From Acidimicrobiaceae bacterium (GTDB lineage: Bacteria; Actinomycetota; Acidimicrobiia; Acidimicrobiales; Poriferisodalaceae), in contig JAPOPC010000100.1 of assembly GCA_026713105.1 (NCBI GenBank), forward strand, positions 1 through 64,000: a stretch of 64,000 nt of DNA, given 5' to 3'. The position numbers and the translations under genes were made by a program. The notes under the pieces are model-generated. The model was not told where the DNA came from. It saw nothing but the letters and a program-made list of their open reading frames with translations, and did not search any database. Shown one piece after another: positions 24,657 to 32,752 of the stretch (position 1 is its first letter; each line of letters starts with the position of its first letter).

Positions 24657-25586
24657 ATGCCGACGCCGCAGAAGGCAATCTTCAACGAGATGGGTGCCAA
24701 CCAGTGGTACGTCCACCTGAGTCGTGTCGAGGGCGCCGACCTCGGCGTGATCAAATCCGTGCTTGCCGACCTGCGCGCAGCGTGCGACGCAGACGGCATC
24801 AACCTGACGCTGGGCTTCGGCCCGGGACTGCTGCCCGAGCTCACCGGCGATGTGCCTGACGATTTCCAGGCCTACGTGACCGTCCAGTCCGAAGACGGAT
24901 CGGGGCGCGAGGCCAAAGGCACCCAGGAAGAGCTGCTGTTGTGGTTGAACCACGACGACAAGGACAAGGTGTGGAAGGCGCAGTACGACGCTCGCACTGC
25001 GCTGGCCGGACACATGGCTGTCGCACGTGAGACGCCGACGTTCATCTACGGCGATTCGCTGGACATGACCGGCTTCAAGGACGGCACCGGCAACCCGGCC
25101 GATGAGGACCAGCCGGCCGTGGCCATCGTGCCCGACGGCGATCCCGGCGCAGGAGGCAGCCACATCATCGCCCAGCGCTGGGTGCATGACCTTGACGGCT
25201 GGAACGCCCTGTCGGACGACCAGCAAGAGAAGAACTTCGGGCGCAAGAAGTTTCCCGAGACCGACAAGACCGACAGCCAGGAGCCCTACAGCCACCTCAG
25301 CCACGTCGAGTTGCGTGCAGATGGCAACCACGGCAACGAGGGCAGCGACAAGATCAACGAGATCGCTCGCCGCTCCACGCCGTATGCGTTCCACGACGGC
25401 ACCGTGGGCCTGTACTTCATGGCGTTCTGCAAGGACCAAGCGCCGCTGCGCCGCCGCCTGCGCCGGATGTACGGCCTCGACGACGCCAACGGCGTGCGTG
25501 ACGCCATCACCAGCTTCTCGAACCCTGCTTCGGGCTCGTTCTACTTCGCGCCCAGCACCGAGGCCCTCGACGCCATCACCGGCTGA
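24657..25586 (+). CDS. DyP-type heme peroxidase
   Basis: The 309-residue protein is a dye-decolourising peroxidase. The family signature GxxDG is at 139-143 (GFKDG, D142), with a plausible proximal heme His in SHLSHVELR (H216) and the distal Arg in ARRSTPY (R239). There is no Tat or Sec signal, so it is cytoplasmic. DyP enzymes use H2O2 to oxidise dyes, phenols or other substrates. ATG 24657 is preceded by AAGGAGC. It is divergent from the AhpD-like selenoprotein gene, with 212 bp between starts, which suggests a shared peroxide-related role. Confidence 0.92.
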   Translation: MPTPQKAIFNEMGANQWYVHLSRVEGADLGVIKSVLADLRAACDADGINLTLGFGPGLLPELTGDVPDDFQAYVTVQSEDGSGREAKGTQEELLLWLNHDDKDKVWKAQYDARTALAGHMAVARETPTFIYGDSLDMTGFKDGTGNPADEDQPAVAIVPDGDPGAGGSHIIAQRWVHDLDGWNALSDDQQEKNFGRKKFPETDKTDSQEPYSHLSHVELRADGNHGNEGSDKINEIARRSTPYAFHDGTVGLYFMAFCKDQAPLRRRLRRMYGLDDANGVRDAITSFSNPASGSFYFAPSTEALDAITG

Positions 25587-25626
25587 TCACAGTCCTAGTA
25601 GGCAGTTGGGAGACTCCTCCCGCGGT

Positions 25627-26268
25627 ATGGCTGCTCGATGGTTCTCGCGTCGAGCACAAGGCCGTGAGCTGCGCCGCGCTCGTCGAGCGCGGCACCGCGT
25701 TGATGCTCAACACCGCGCCGCCGAAATTGGCGAGTTACGCGACGCCATTGAGGCTGTTGGCGAGTTACGCGTCACCATTGAGGCTGTTCACAAAGGCCAG
25801 CAACCGATCAGTCCGCGTGACGAGCTGCAAATGCTCTGGGAGTTGGGTGGGCGCATGTCGGGCCGCGCCCGCAGCGAATTGATTGAGACGCGACTACTGA
25901 CGGCATATCAGGCCGAAGAAGGCGTTTGCATGGTGCTGGCATGCGATGGCCTGCAGGCCGCCGCGGCGCATTGGCGGCATTTTGGGCATGAGCGGCAGAC
26001 GCGGCTGTGCACCAACCACATCGACATAGCAGCGAACCTCAACGTCACGTCAACCGGGATCTTGATCAATACTCGGCGGCTATCGGCCGAGGAAGGTGGC
26101 ATCATTCGCTGCTACATGCACAGTTGTGCTGCCATGGCACATGGCGTCGCCACTTGGCAACACTCTGGAGACTGTGCCGTCGCCCATTTGCGCATAGCGC
26201 TGCTGAGCGCGTATCACATCGATGCCGCCGGGCGCTTCGCGATCTCGGCCGACGGCCGCAGCGAGTGA
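25627..26268 (+). CDS. hypothetical protein with two Cys-containing repeats
   Basis: I do not recognise this protein of about 213 residues. The N-terminal 60 residues are basic and include a 10-residue duplication (GELRDAIEAV / GELRVTIEAV). Two diverged modules of about 57 residues follow, each starting L-I-x-T-R-x-L and containing a C...C pair, a W-x-H near the middle and an Asn/Tyr-His-Ile segment (NHIDIA, YHIDAA) at the end. The start is uncertain, because the frame is open far upstream; ATG 25627 is the first after the DyP gene. Its stop overlaps the start of the next gene by 4 bp. A third copy of the module lies in that next gene. Confidence 0.45.
   Translation: MAARWFSRRAQGRELRRARRARHRVDAQHRAAEIGELRDAIEAVGELRVTIEAVHKGQQPISPRDELQMLWELGGRMSGRARSELIETRLLTAYQAEEGVCMVLACDGLQAAAAHWRHFGHERQTRLCTNHIDIAANLNVTSTGILINTRRLSAEEGGIIRCYMHSCAAMAHGVATWQHSGDCAVAHLRIALLSAYHIDAAGRFAISADGRSE
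25727..25786. repeat. 30-bp tandem duplication
   Basis: Two adjacent 30-bp units (25727-25756 and 25757-25786) differ at two positions and add ten codons to the hypothetical gene. Confidence 0.9.
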
Positions 26269-26693
26269 CCTCGCAGCCGCATGAGACGCGCACTGAGTCC
26301 ACCGTGGCGCGCGATGCCGTGGTAACGGGGCACAGCCAAGCCGAAAGTCATCGGCCTTTGCTGACGGCAAGTGCCGTCGCCGAGGCGCGCGACAGCGACG
26401 AACTGATCGAGACTCGGCGGCTTGCGGCGGGCGAATTCGACGATTCGGGCCGCGGCCGTACATGTGACTTGCTTGGCTGCTCTGCTGGTCCCGTCGTTGT
26501 CGAGCGCTGGCGGCACGACGATGCTGAGCTCGGAATCGAGTACATCCGTACGTCGTGGCTGTGCGCCTACCACGCTCACGCTGATGCTCAAGTGAACTTC
26601 GCTGAACGGAGGTCCGCACGGCGCAAGTGGCGCAAGCACGAACGCATTATGCGTAGAGGATTGGGCCCGCTGCGCGACTTTTTCCCCGGTTGA
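26265..26693 (+). CDS. hypothetical protein carrying a third copy of the same repeat
   Basis: The GTG at 26265 overlaps the upstream stop (GTGA), so the two genes look translationally coupled. The 142-residue product has one module: ELIETRRLAAGEFDD at its start, a C..L..C pair, ERWRHDD, and a closing CAYHAHADA. The C terminus is strongly basic. Similarity to the modules of the upstream gene is clear by eye, so either this is a paired system or a single ancestral three-repeat gene was split by a frame change. Function unknown. Confidence 0.45.
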   Translation: MTSQPHETRTESTVARDAVVTGHSQAESHRPLLTASAVAEARDSDELIETRRLAAGEFDDSGRGRTCDLLGCSAGPVVVERWRHDDAELGIEYIRTSWLCAYHAHADAQVNFAERRSARRKWRKHERIMRRGLGPLRDFFPG

Positions 26694-26761
26694 TGGATGA
26701 TCCGAGTTTGGCGGTCCTGCGCGGAACTGTGCGGTTTCATGGATGCATGTAGGTCTGAACC

Positions 26762-28453
26762 GTGAGCACCGCCTTCGTTCGTAACCGACCGGTCCGTTGG
26801 GCCGCTTTGGCCACGCTGCTTGTCGCGGGAGTCGCAGGTGTTCTGGTCGTGCTGCTGAGTTCGTCGGCCCCGAGTGACCCAGGCAGTGCTCCGTTCGAGC
26901 AGGTTTCTTCGGGGTATTGGCATTCGTGTGCTCTTGACACCGCCAGTGAAGCCGCATGCTGGGGCGGCAGCTACTACCCGGCGGCAATCCAGCCGCGGGG
27001 AGAGTTCGAGGCTGTTTCTGCCGGGTTCGCGCATGCTTGCGGTTTGCGTCCCGATGGTTTCGTTGAGTGCTGGGGTGGAGACAACCGATTCGGACAAGCG
27101 ACACCTCCAGTTGGGCGGTTCAGGTCCATCGATGCCGGCTCGCACCACTCGTGCGCCATCGGTCTTGATGGCCGAGCGATGTGTTGGGGCGAGAACCGTT
27201 ATGGCGAGGCGTCAGCGCCTCCAGGCCAGTTCACTGAAATATCGGCAGGCGGAAGTCACTCCTGCGCCCTGAGCGGGGAAGGCTCTGTGACCTGTTGGGG
27301 CACATTGCGCGCCACATTGTCCGTTCCGTCCGAGGCCGATTTCTCGATGATGACGGCTGGAGGCTCGCACGCGTGCGGGGTCCGTGCTGATCAGAGCATC
27401 ACGTGCTGGGGCGACAACTATGTGGGGCAGGCCACTGCGCCTTCTGGGGAGTTCACAGCCGTTTCTGCTGGTTCGAGCCACTCGTGTGGGCTTCGCGCAG
27501 ATCGAAGCATCGCCTGCTGGGGCGACGACAGCTACGGGCAATCCTCACCGCCACGCGGCGAATTCACTGCGATTACAGCTGGCTCAACTCACTCATGTGG
27601 ACTACGCGCCGATCGACGTACCGTCTGCTGGGGCGACTCGGGTGGCGGCAGGACATCGCCGCCAACTCCGGAACTGGTTGCGATCGCAGCGGGCGGCGCG
27701 CTCTCATGTGGACTCACCGACAATGATGAGCTTCAGTGTTGGGGGGATATCCAGGTCGATCGCATTGCGCCCCCGAGAGGTCCGTTCGTCTTGCTTTCTG
27801 CTGGGGGCCAACATGCTTGCGGTGTGCTGGAGACGGGGCGGGTTCGCTGCTGGGGGGACGCAGTCATGGATGTCGGTCAGTGGGATCGGCCCTCCGGCGA
27901 ATTTTCCATCGTCGCTGCGAGCGATTGGTTCTCGTGCGGGCTCCGCACCGACTCCACAATCGAGTGCTGGGGCAGTGCCTTGCATGGACGGACATCACCG
28001 CCTACTGGGGAGTTCCTGGCCATCTCAGTCGGTGGGTGGCATGCATGCGCAATCCGCGTTGGAGGCTCAGTCGCGTGCTGGGGATTCAATCGTGATGGGC
28101 GCGCCTCGCCCCCACCGGGTGATTTCGAGTCGATCGCGGCTGGTCTCTGGCACTCGTGTGGCGTTCGCATCGACAACACGATTGAATGCTGGGGTAGCAA
28201 TAGCTCGGGTCAGGCGTCCGCACCTGGTGGCGAATTCATCCAAGTGACAGCGGGCTGGAAATTCTCGTGCGGATTGCGCACCGACGGAACAGTCGCATGC
28301 TGGGGCGCCGAGTCGGATGGGATTACATCGCCGCCTGCAGGCGACTTCGTCGGTGTGTCGGCGAGTTACGAGCACGCGTGCGGGCTTCGTGCCAGTGGAG
28401 ACGTTGTGTGCTGGGGCAGCAATCGCTTTGGTCAGGCCTTGCCGCCGAGATAG
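26762..28453 (+). CDS. secreted or membrane-anchored RCC1-like repeat protein
   Basis: The 563-residue protein has an N-terminal hydrophobic segment (about 12-34) that is a signal peptide or anchor, then 14 tandem RCC1/regulator-of-chromosome-condensation repeats of 35-40 residues. Each repeat has a HSCxL/ACGL cysteine followed about 12 residues later by a CWG motif, so nearly every blade carries a Cys pair that could form an intra-blade disulfide outside the cell. Spacer segments read GQATAPSGEFTAVSAG. Fourteen repeats would make two seven-bladed propellers. Start GTG 26762. Bacterial proteins of this type are common in actinobacterial and myxobacterial secretomes, with function unknown. Confidence 0.85.
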   Translation: MSTAFVRNRPVRWAALATLLVAGVAGVLVVLLSSSAPSDPGSAPFEQVSSGYWHSCALDTASEAACWGGSYYPAAIQPRGEFEAVSAGFAHACGLRPDGFVECWGGDNRFGQATPPVGRFRSIDAGSHHSCAIGLDGRAMCWGENRYGEASAPPGQFTEISAGGSHSCALSGEGSVTCWGTLRATLSVPSEADFSMMTAGGSHACGVRADQSITCWGDNYVGQATAPSGEFTAVSAGSSHSCGLRADRSIACWGDDSYGQSSPPRGEFTAITAGSTHSCGLRADRRTVCWGDSGGGRTSPPTPELVAIAAGGALSCGLTDNDELQCWGDIQVDRIAPPRGPFVLLSAGGQHACGVLETGRVRCWGDAVMDVGQWDRPSGEFSIVAASDWFSCGLRTDSTIECWGSALHGRTSPPTGEFLAISVGGWHACAIRVGGSVACWGFNRDGRASPPPGDFESIAAGLWHSCGVRIDNTIECWGSNSSGQASAPGGEFIQVTAGWKFSCGLRTDGTVACWGAESDGITSPPAGDFVGVSASYEHACGLRASGDVVCWGSNRFGQALPPR

Positions 28454-28720
28454 ACGGCGCCTAGGTCGTGGCCAGCGGCGATGTCGAGCAGCCTGCTGCT
28501 TACGCAACCGATTCGCCCTGAGATCTCCGGACGGCAGTGTCTTGCGGCCAAGCGCCGATTGTTGCCCGACGTGATCCCAGCCTGTGAAGTGGATCGGCGA
28601 GGCGGCCACCGCGCCACTGGGCTATGCCGCGGAGTTGTCGGACTGGCTCCGGCGCGTCAGTCGACTTCGAGACATGAGTCCCCTCCCTCACTCAACTGAC
28701 GTGTGCATGATCGGCATCTT
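28454..28720. other. intergenic segment, nothing recognised
   Basis: No frame in this 267-bp stretch shows a credible start, ribosome site and family similarity. It may contain gene remnants. Confidence 0.4.
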
Positions 28721-28750
28721 GACATCAACAGATATGAGCATCATGATGTC
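28721..28750. promoter_or_regulatory. probable VapB autoregulatory operator
   Basis: A perfect 7-bp inverted repeat, GACATCA (28721-28727) and TGATGTC (28744-28750), lies immediately before the antitoxin start. VapBC complexes typically bind such repeats to repress their own operon. Confidence 0.6.
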
Positions 28751-28753
28751 TCC

Positions 28754-29047
28754 ATGAGGACGACGTTGACGCTTGATGACGATGTTGCGGACGCGCTCAA
28801 GGAACGGGTGCGTCACTTGGATCAACCTTTCAAGCAGGTTGTCAACGACGTGCTGCGTCGCGGACTGGGACCGGACGCATCCCAACCGACCGACCCATAT
28901 CGCGTCCGGACCCATTCGACTGGCTTCGCGCCGGGAGTCGATCCTTTGCGGCTCAACCAGCTCGTGGATGAACTCGAGACTGAGGCCTACCTAGAGAAGG
29001 AAGCGCGCATCGCGCGTGCCGCGTCCGAAAGCACTGACGACCAGTGA
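28754..29047 (+). CDS. vapB: VapB-type ribbon-helix-helix antitoxin
   Basis: The 97-residue protein begins MRTTLTLDDDVADALKERV, a typical ribbon-helix-helix DNA-binding N terminus, and its acidic C-terminal half (LVDELETEAYLEKEARIAR) would wrap around the toxin. The start is placed at ATG 28754 because the frame upstream runs through the operator. The gene overlaps the toxin gene by 4 bp, the usual antitoxin-first order. It should neutralise VapC and repress transcription at the inverted repeat just upstream. Confidence 0.85.
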   Translation: MRTTLTLDDDVADALKERVRHLDQPFKQVVNDVLRRGLGPDASQPTDPYRVRTHSTGFAPGVDPLRLNQLVDELETEAYLEKEARIARAASESTDDQ

Positions 29048-29481
29048 TCGTTCCCGACCTCAATCTGCTGATCTACGCCCACAACGACATGGCACCGGAC
29101 CATGACGGCGCGCGCAGTTGGTGGGAATCTCTGCTCAGGGGGAGCGAGCGCATCGGACTGCCGTGGGTCGTCGTCTGTGGCTTTCTGCGGCTGACGACCC
29201 AACGGACGTTCTACGAACAGCCCCTGACCCCAGAGCATGCGACTGACGCCGTGTCTGACTGGTTCGCGGTCCCGAACGTCATGCCGCTGAATCCGGGAAC
29301 CCAGCATCTGGCGATCTTCCGGCGCTTACTCGTTGAAGCCGGGGTCGGCGGCAACCTGGTCACCGATGCACACATCGCAGCGCTTGCGATCGAGCACCAA
29401 GCTGAGGTCCATTCCAACGACAGCGACTTTGCGCGTTTCGGCGGTCTCCGCTGGCGCAATCCGCTGGTGACGGGTCGCTAG
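29044..29481 (+). CDS. vapC: VapC-type PIN-domain ribonuclease toxin
   Basis: The 145-residue protein is a PIN-domain RNase. Acidic active-site residues are visible: D5 in IVPDLNLLIYAHN, the central LVTDAHIAALA, and NDSDFARF near the C terminus. The GTG start overlaps the vapB stop. In this family the free toxin cleaves tRNA or rRNA and stops growth. It belongs to the TA/PIN subgroup with an LNLLIYA N terminus. Confidence 0.88.
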   Translation: MIVPDLNLLIYAHNDMAPDHDGARSWWESLLRGSERIGLPWVVVCGFLRLTTQRTFYEQPLTPEHATDAVSDWFAVPNVMPLNPGTQHLAIFRRLLVEAGVGGNLVTDAHIAALAIEHQAEVHSNDSDFARFGGLRWRNPLVTGR

Positions 29482-29595
29482 CCCGAGGAGCGCTTCCCTC
29501 AGCGCTTTAGATAGTTGCGAGATGCCAGTCGGCGAGAGCCTGAGCGGCTGTGGATCGGACCCGTCACGGCGATGGATGGTTGATTGGCCCTGTGC

Positions 29596-30384
29596 CTATG
29601 TCGCGTTCTCGGCCTGGTCGCGGAACCACTCGCGTGCCGACATCGAGGCGATCGCTTCAAGCGCGAGCCCCGTGTGCAGGTCGTCTGCCATCGCACGACG
29701 CAGCGGGCGCACCAGGGCGTGGCGGGTGTTGCGCAGCAAGATCGGGTTCAGCTTGGCCAGATCGGCGGCGATTTCTTGGGCGCGGTCCATCAGGCCGCCG
29801 GCAGGTAGCACCTCGCCCACGATGCCGAGATCGTGAGCTTCGGCGGCGCCGATCTGCTGACCAGTGAGCAGGAAGTAGCGGCCCCGGTTCGGCCCGAGCA
29901 GCAGCGGCCACACGATCTGCATGCTGTCACCAGGCACCAATCCGCCGGGAAAGTGCGGGGCGTCTTGAAAGTAGGCGCCATCGGCAGCCAGGACGATGTC
30001 GCACAGCACGGCCAGCTCGGAGTGAACCGTCACGGGGCCGTTGACCGCCGCAATCATGGGCACCTCGATGTCGAGCATCTGGTCCACGAGCCGGTTGCCT
30101 TCCCAGATGATGCGGTCCCACACCGTGGCGTTGGCCCGCCCTTCGGCCAGCGCGTTGACCTCGTCGGGCAGCTCGATGAACGAGTCCCCGGTACCGGTGA
30201 GGATCACCACCTTGATGTCCCGGTCCGAAGCCAGCGCCATGAACAGCTCCGGCAGTTCCCGGTGGGGGCGCCCGCCCCACTGCAGCGGACCGTCGCGTGT
30301 GTGCATGCGGACGGTCACGACTCCCGCGTCGTCGCGGGTCACTTCCGCGGTGCGGTATCGGTCTGCGTATTCGTCAAACTCCAT
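29596..30384 (-). CDS. crotonase-family hydrolase resembling 6-oxocamphor hydrolase
   Basis: The 262-residue crotonase-fold protein matches, from memory, the Rhodococcus 6-oxocamphor hydrolase group: the segment FQDAPHFPGGLVPGDS contains the His and Asp used there for C-C bond cleavage of cyclic beta-diketones, followed by GPNRGRYFLLTGQ. The usual enoyl-CoA hydratase glutamates are not evident. A retro-Claisen C-C hydrolase function is therefore possible. The start at 30384 (MEFDEYAD) matches family length; an upstream ATG at 30414 is an alternative. The gene is divergent from the PhyH dioxygenase gene. Confidence 0.8.
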   Translation of the reverse strand: MEFDEYADRYRTAEVTRDDAGVVTVRMHTRDGPLQWGGRPHRELPELFMALASDRDIKVVILTGTGDSFIELPDEVNALAEGRANATVWDRIIWEGNRLVDQMLDIEVPMIAAVNGPVTVHSELAVLCDIVLAADGAYFQDAPHFPGGLVPGDSMQIVWPLLLGPNRGRYFLLTGQQIGAAEAHDLGIVGEVLPAGGLMDRAQEIAADLAKLNPILLRNTRHALVRPLRRAMADDLHTGLALEAIASMSAREWFRDQAENAT

Positions 30385-30478
30385 GGGCTCATGCTCGCAG
30401 AGCCGGCGCGCCAACGGGAGAGCTGAGGGGTCAGCCGATTACCATCGTTGAGGCGAGGAACTTTGCAGGGGGCTTGGG

Positions 30479-31666
30479 ATGACTGACGTGGCGGATCCAG
30501 TGCGGACGGCTGACACGCCGACGAGAGCGCAGCATCTCGCGGAGATGGCCGACTATCTGTCCGGCGGTGTGCAGCGCGCGCACGAGACCGGCAATCGCGG
30601 GCCGGTGCGATTCGGCCCCGACGGCAAGCTGCACCCCGAGATCTTGGACGACTTCTGGAAGCACGGTTTCTACGTCTTCACCGGAGTTGTCGGCGCTGAT
30701 GAGATCGCTGAGCTTCGGGCCGATGTGTCCGAAGTCATCGAACGGGCGCCGGTGCGCAAAGGCGCCGAGGTGGACCGCCACGGCCGGCCCGCGCTGGGGC
30801 GCGACTACGCCGTCGAGCCGTACATCCACGTCGCGCCGCTGTCGGATCCGTTTGGTGGCACCAGCGCCCTCGGCGGTCGTCACCAAGTGCAGATGGACCA
30901 GCCCACGCCCGACGAGGACGCTCCGCCCGATGTCGTCTACCTGATCTTCGGCATGTGCCAGTCGATGCCCTCCGCGCTGCGGCTGTACGGCCACCCGGAC
31001 CTGATGTCGATCGCGGAGAGCATCAACGGACCCGACTTCGTGCCCTACAACGACGCCATCTTCGTGAAGGAGCCAGGGCTCGGCGGCTCCGTGTCGTGGC
31101 ACCAGGACGGCGTCACCCACTGGGACAACCCCGATTGGGACATGGGCATCCACGGCTTCAACTTCCAGGTGCAGCTGTATGAGACCACCGCAGCGAATGC
31201 CCTGTGGGTGGTGCCGGGCACGCACACAGCCGGCCGCATCGACCTGCGTGCGAAGGTGGCCGACAACGACGGCAGCACGATGCTGCCCGACGCCATCCCG
31301 CTGCTGTGCGAACCGGGCGACGTGACGGTGGTGAACCGGCACATGGTCCATGGCTCCTATGCGAATACGTCCCCGGATCCGCGCATCTCGGTCACGTTCG
31401 GCTTCCATCGCCGCTCGTCCGTGCTCGGCGTGACAGGTCAACTGCGGGTGCACGAGCGTGACGCCTTGGTCGTCTACGACGAGGAGCGCGTCTTCAAGCG
31501 GTCGTCGGTGATCGCCGTGGCCATCGATGCCCGGTCCCAGCATCATCCCGACGAGCGCCGCTACACCTACGCACCCTTCGTCGGCCTTGAAGACGACTTC
31601 CGCCACAACGACGAGACGTTCGACCGCGTCATCCGCGACTACAACCTGAACGATCTGGCCATCTAG
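30479..31666 (+). CDS. phytanoyl-CoA dioxygenase (PhyH) family oxygenase
   Basis: The 395-residue protein is an Fe(II)/2-oxoglutarate-dependent oxygenase of the PhyH family. The iron-binding facial triad is H208-x-D210 (SWHQDG) and a distal His in HMVHGSY (about H291), with the 2-oxoglutarate Arg in RISVTFG. Relatives hydroxylate acyl-CoAs, quorum signals, ectoine or small natural products; the substrate is not evident. It is longer than ectoine hydroxylases (about 300). ATG 30479 follows a G-rich ribosome site. Its partner may be the divergent crotonase-like hydrolase. Confidence 0.85.
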   Translation: MTDVADPVRTADTPTRAQHLAEMADYLSGGVQRAHETGNRGPVRFGPDGKLHPEILDDFWKHGFYVFTGVVGADEIAELRADVSEVIERAPVRKGAEVDRHGRPALGRDYAVEPYIHVAPLSDPFGGTSALGGRHQVQMDQPTPDEDAPPDVVYLIFGMCQSMPSALRLYGHPDLMSIAESINGPDFVPYNDAIFVKEPGLGGSVSWHQDGVTHWDNPDWDMGIHGFNFQVQLYETTAANALWVVPGTHTAGRIDLRAKVADNDGSTMLPDAIPLLCEPGDVTVVNRHMVHGSYANTSPDPRISVTFGFHRRSSVLGVTGQLRVHERDALVVYDEERVFKRSSVIAVAIDARSQHHPDERRYTYAPFVGLEDDFRHNDETFDRVIRDYNLNDLAI

Positions 31667-31704
31667 CGCAGCGCTCCGTCGAGGGCTCAGCTCGGCGACC
31701 GCGG

Positions 31705-32583
31705 TCAGTAGAGCTCGGCGACTACCTCGAGAGCGTGCGACACCAGGGGAAGCGGTTCACCGGCGCCTCGCAGCAGCAGCAGGGGCACCGAGGCCGAAGC
31801 GTCCTCGAGCGGCACGTAGACCAGACCGGGCGGGCGGAACGTCTGCACTCCTGCGGGCACGATCGCCACTCCCTCGCCCGCTGCGACGAATCCGAGAATC
31901 GTCGTGTACTCCGTTGCCTCGATCATCGGGTCGTAGGCGACGCCTCCTATTGCGAGCATCCCCGCAAGCACAGCGTGCAGGCTTGGCGACACGCTGCGGT
32001 CGAACCCGATGATCGGCTCGCCCGAGAGGTCGCGCAGGCATGCCGCGGGCGATGCGGCGAGACGGTGAGACGCACCGACGGCCAGCAGCAGCCGCTCATC
32101 CATCACCAGGGTCGACTCCACGTGAGCGGGGTCCGCGACAGCTCGGCCGATACCGAGATCGATTCGCCCGGCACGCAGGGCTTCGACCTGCTCATCGGAG
32201 CTCAGCGTGTGCAGCTCGAAGTCGACCCGGGGTCGGCGGCGGCGGTATTCGGACAGCACGCGCGGCATCACCTCGTACGCGGCCGAGTCGACAAAGCCGA
32301 CTCGCAAGGTGCCGGTTTGGCCCTCGCGGCGCTGCTCCATAAGGCGCTCGACGCCATCTGCGGCCGCGAGCAGCCGGACGGCTTCGGGGTAGAGGAACCG
32401 GCCGGCGTCGGTGAGCGTGACGCGCCTCGTGCTTCTGTCGAACAGTGCGGCATCGAGCTCGCTTTCCAGCAGGCGAATCTGCTGGCTCAGGGGCGGTTGG
32501 GACATGTGGAGGCGTTCGGCGGCCCGCCCGAAGTGGAGTTCTTCGGCTACGGCTGTGAAATAGCGCAGGCGTTGCAGGTTCAC
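31705..32583 (-). CDS. LysR-family transcriptional regulator
   Basis: The 292-residue protein has the LysR winged helix at its N terminus (LRYFTAVAEELHFGRAAERL) and a periplasmic-binding-like effector domain from about residue 90. Start GTG 32583 is supported by GAAGG 7 nt upstream and by the family N terminus; a longer upstream frame is rejected. It diverges from the soxBDAG operon, with a dyad between them, so it is very likely the operon's activator responding to an N-methyl amine or amino-acid effector. Confidence 0.9.
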   Translation of the reverse strand: MNLQRLRYFTAVAEELHFGRAAERLHMSQPPLSQQIRLLESELDAALFDRSTRRVTLTDAGRFLYPEAVRLLAAADGVERLMEQRREGQTGTLRVGFVDSAAYEVMPRVLSEYRRRRPRVDFELHTLSSDEQVEALRAGRIDLGIGRAVADPAHVESTLVMDERLLLAVGASHRLAASPAACLRDLSGEPIIGFDRSVSPSLHAVLAGMLAIGGVAYDPMIEATEYTTILGFVAAGEGVAIVPAGVQTFRPPGLVYVPLEDASASVPLLLLRGAGEPLPLVSHALEVVAELY

Positions 32584-32698
32584 GGTTCTGCCTTCGCTGT
32601 CATGGCCGAGCTGTACTTCCCGTGCGGCCCTCGACGTCTCGACGAACATCGAGCCGCTGCGTCAGCCAACTTCAACTAATATTCGTTAACTCTCAATT

Positions 32699-32713
32699 TA
32701 TCTTAGATTGATA
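32699..32713. promoter_or_regulatory. candidate LysR-type binding dyad
   Basis: TATC-N7-GATA contains the T-N11-A core of LysR boxes. It lies in an AT-rich segment of about 170 bp between the regulator and soxB starts. Confidence 0.45.
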
Positions 32714-32752
32714 CTTTGACTCACCGAGCGATGTGCTTAGCCTCGTACGGTG

